From Chitinophagaceae bacterium (GTDB taxonomy: Bacteria; Bacteroidota; Bacteroidia; Chitinophagales; Chitinophagaceae), in assembly GCA_947472635.1 (NCBI GenBank), contig CANJDY010000099.1:1-8633 (forward strand): a stretch of 8,633 nucleotides of DNA, given 5' to 3'. Under the pieces are notes generated by a model. It saw only the letters and a program-made list of their open reading frames with translations. It did not search any database and was not told the DNA's origin. The position numbers and the translations under genes were made by a program. Positions 7,171 to 8,633 of this stretch are shown here, in pieces; the first letter of the stretch is position 1, and every line of letters starts with the position of its first letter.

Positions 7171-7641
7171 TTGAAATATTCACACCATAGATCTACTTGT
7201 GCAATTGCGGTGTCAATTGATTTTTTGGGCGACAAATGGTCTTTGTTGGTCTTAAGAGATATGCTGCTTCATAGAAAAACTACGGTAAAAGAGTTTTTAA
7301 ATTCAAAAGAAAAAATCGCAAGCAATGTGTTGGCAAGCCGTCTGGCTAACCTGGCCAATGATGGCCTTATTTACAAACTAAATCCAAGAGGAACTAAAAA
7401 AAGTGCAATCTACCTGGCTACACCAAAGGGTATTTCATCACTCAAGGTAATAATAGAGTTGTATTTGTTTTCAATTGACGATTTGCTTGAAACCCAGTTA
7501 GATGAGTCTCAATTGAGTATTAAAGCAGCAGTGCTTAAGAACAAAGATTTATTTGTACAAAGCAGACAGAAATTATATAGTGAGTTTGTTTCTCAGATAC
7601 AGGTGGGCATGATTGAGAACCAAGAACCCAATTCTGATTGA
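7171..7641 (+). CDS. HxlR-family winged-helix transcriptional regulator
   Basis: HxlR proteins are dimeric winged-helix DNA-binding regulators in the MarR-like superfamily, often redox- or aldehyde-responsive. The 156-residue product shows the family pattern: a near-N-terminal Cys10 in STCAIAVSIDFLGDKWSLLVLRDML (residues 8-32, family form C-x-hydrophobic...G-KW-LLILR-L), a helix-turn-helix at about 37-70 with IASNVLASRLANLANDGLI (49-67), and the wing with YLATPKG (81-87). The last 50 residues form a helical tail longer than in minimal HxlR proteins. The frame has no ATG near its start; TTG at 7171 preserves the usual distance to Cys10, and AGAGG at 7156-7160 lies 10 bases upstream. An ATG at 7163 is in another frame and stops at once. 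Its target may be itself or the upstream NTF2-like gene (inference). Confidence 0.88.
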   Translation: MKYSHHRSTCAIAVSIDFLGDKWSLLVLRDMLLHRKTTVKEFLNSKEKIASNVLASRLANLANDGLIYKLNPRGTKKSAIYLATPKGISSLKVIIELYLFSIDDLLETQLDESQLSIKAAVLKNKDLFVQSRQKLYSEFVSQIQVGMIENQEPNSD

Positions 7642-7880
7642 ACATTCATTTCCCCTATTTTGCTGGAAAACTCGGTGCTATTGACCATCTAAATGCTGTA
7701 TTGGCTGGATGAATTGGGAATCAAGTTTTTTCCTGTATGGCCGAATTGCGCTTGCGCGTTGTTAGTGGCTGACATTATTCTATATTTACCGTTTCTGCTT
7801 TATAAAAATAAACTATTTTATTTCGATATGTTTATTGTAGATCATTTGGCAATTAATCCAGTTTATAGGGGGTTGGTACA
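7642..7880. other. Non-coding stretch before the integrase remnant, possible junction
   Basis: These 239 bp separate the HxlR stop from the first integrase-like codon. An open frame from 7693 shows no family signature and overlaps the real integrase frame, so I do not call it. The only local oddity is a GC-rich patch at about 7739-7775 with GCGC-TT-GCGC (7748-7757), in strong contrast to the AT-rich flanks. The integrase frame upstream of 7881 is closed by TAG at 7866 and earlier stops, so the missing N-terminal half is not here in another form. Confidence 0.4.
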
Positions 7881-8414
7881 ATGTTTGTTATTGGTTGTTA
7901 CACGTGGTTACGGCATAGTAATCTCTCGAAGGTTAAACCCGAGCTCATCTCAAACGGCATGATTGACTTGCTACAAACCAAAGGTGGCAAACAGGTTATT
8001 ATTCCTATGGCGAAAGTGGTGATTGATATTTTGGAAAAGTATAACTACACCCTTCCCGGTATATCAAACAAAAATTACAATGATTATTTGTATGAGGTTT
8101 GCAAAAAATGCGAAATACTGGCCAAAGAAGTAACCATTCATAAAATTACGGGCGGTAAGAATATTAAAATCGTAAAACCTAAATATGAATTTATCAGCAG
8201 CCATACCGCCCGGCGAACTTTTTGCACAAATGAGTACAAGGCCGGGGATTTAGAAATTAGCGAAATAATGGCATTGAGTGGCCACACTACCGAAAAATCT
8301 TTTTACAAATACATACGGGAAACACCAAAGGGAATAGCCGAACGCATCAAAGAAAAGTTTACCCAACGTGAATTAAAACAGGCCACCATTGCCAACCATT
8401 TAAAGGCAGTATAA
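7881..8414 (+). pseudogene. 5'-truncated tyrosine recombinase (phage-integrase family) catalytic domain
   Basis: This frame encodes 177 residues matching only the catalytic domain of a Bacteroidota tyrosine integrase, which normally has about 400 residues with N-terminal arm-binding and SAM-like core-binding domains. Homology starts at once with FVIGCYTWLRHSNLSKV (2-18), containing the box I arginine Arg11. The beta-hairpin lysine is probably Lys34 in LQTKGGKQVIIPM (31-43). HTARRTF (108-114) gives His108 and Arg111, SGHT (133-136) gives His135, and Tyr144 in KYIRE is the nucleophile, nine residues after His135. The catalytic set is therefore complete, but the conserved CYTGLR glycine is Trp9 and the usual Asp after it is Asn14, both possible by single base changes. 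Without the N-terminal domains it should not recombine on its own. It marks a decayed mobile element. Confidence 0.82.
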
Positions 8415-8439
8415 GAACGGAACAATTAAAAAAAACCAA

Positions 8440-8633
8440 ATGAGTTTACAGATAATACAGAACAAGATATTTGATGTAAGGGGGCAAAGGGTAATGCTAG
8501 ATTTTGATTTAGCTGAATTGTATGAGGTGGAAACCAAAGTTCTTAATCAGGCTGTAAAACGGAATAATTACCGGTTCCCTGAAGACTTTATGTTTAGAAT
8601 TACAGCAAAAGAATGGGAAACTATCCGGTCACA
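8440..8633 (+). CDS. ORF6N domain-containing protein (partial, runs off the window)
   Basis: From the ATG at 8440 the frame stays open to the window edge (64 codons seen). The sequence starts SLQIIQNKIFDVRGQRVMLD (residues 2-21), continues DLAELYEVETKVLNQAVKRN (23-42) and YRFPEDFMFRITAKEW (44-59), the hallmark of the ORF6N DNA-binding domain found in phage antirepressor-like and accessory proteins of Bacteroidota. The full family is commonly much longer; the C-terminal part is outside the window. It starts 25 bp after the integrase stop in the same direction. Its role, possibly a phage-derived regulator, is inferred from the domain only. Confidence 0.9.
   Translation, partial: MSLQIIQNKIFDVRGQRVMLDFDLAELYEVETKVLNQAVKRNNYRFPEDFMFRITAKEWETIRS

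Noticed and set aside
7735..7775. Possible integron attC site near GCGTTGTTAGTGGC
   Set aside because: The expected paired core sites (RYYYAAC and GTTRRRY) are not both present and no integron integrase is seen; the recombinase at 7881 is of the phage-integrase type.
7693..7962. Open frame of 89 codons between the HxlR gene and the integrase remnant
   Set aside because: No recognisable family, no start signal, and its last 80 bp overlap the clearly homologous integrase frame in another phase.
7171..8633. Toxin-antitoxin or defence system formed by HxlR, integrase and ORF6N
   Set aside because: No nuclease, toxin, kinase or NTPase motif is visible; the genes are better explained as an independent regulator plus mobile-element debris.

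Overview
The window looks like chromosomal DNA of a Bacteroidota bacterium, plausibly from the Chitinophagaceae/Sphingobacteriales side (inference). The grounds are an AT-rich sequence with weak Shine-Dalgarno signals, matches to the Bacteroidota -7 promoter element TAnnTTTG upstream of several genes, a DUF5522 protein, a lipoprotein-type di-heme cytochrome c peroxidase, a paired ThuA and Gfo/Idh/MocA protein, a Bacteroidota-style tyrosine recombinase and an ORF6N-domain protein.

Layout. Positions 101-1394 hold a compact minus-strand operon: trmB (tRNA m7G46 methyltransferase), a small cysteine-rich DUF5522 protein, and an alkyltransferase-like (ATL) protein whose active-site cysteine is replaced by alanine. 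Transcribed away from it is a secreted di-heme cytochrome c peroxidase/MauG-like lipoprotein (1572-2633). It converges on a four-helix DoxX-family membrane protein on the minus strand (2682-3119). A 325-bp divergent spacer with a good candidate promoter leads to a two-gene unit: a secreted ThuA-domain protein (3445-4356) and a Gfo/Idh/MocA oxidoreductase with a Tat-type leader (4472-5626). Together they look like an exported sugar-oxidation module.

From about 5630 the character changes. A 425-bp spacer contains a perfect 11-bp AT-only inverted repeat and a 24-codon orphan signal-peptide reading frame that stops just after its cleavage site. Next come an AT-rich secreted protein made of two NTF2/SnoaL-like repeats (6052-7002) with a textbook terminator, an HxlR-type regulator with a TTG start (7171-7641), a 5'-truncated tyrosine recombinase that keeps its catalytic residues (7881-8414), and an ORF6N-domain gene running off the window (8440 onward). 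The right end therefore looks like accessory DNA with gene decay. The left part looks like ordinary backbone.

I did not find a clearly new multi-gene system. The points most worth a second look are the exported ThuA/oxidoreductase pair with its degenerate nucleotide-binding loop, the duplicated NTF2-like protein, the orphan signal peptide beside a perfect inverted repeat, the Cys-less ATL in an operon with trmB, and the integrase remnant.
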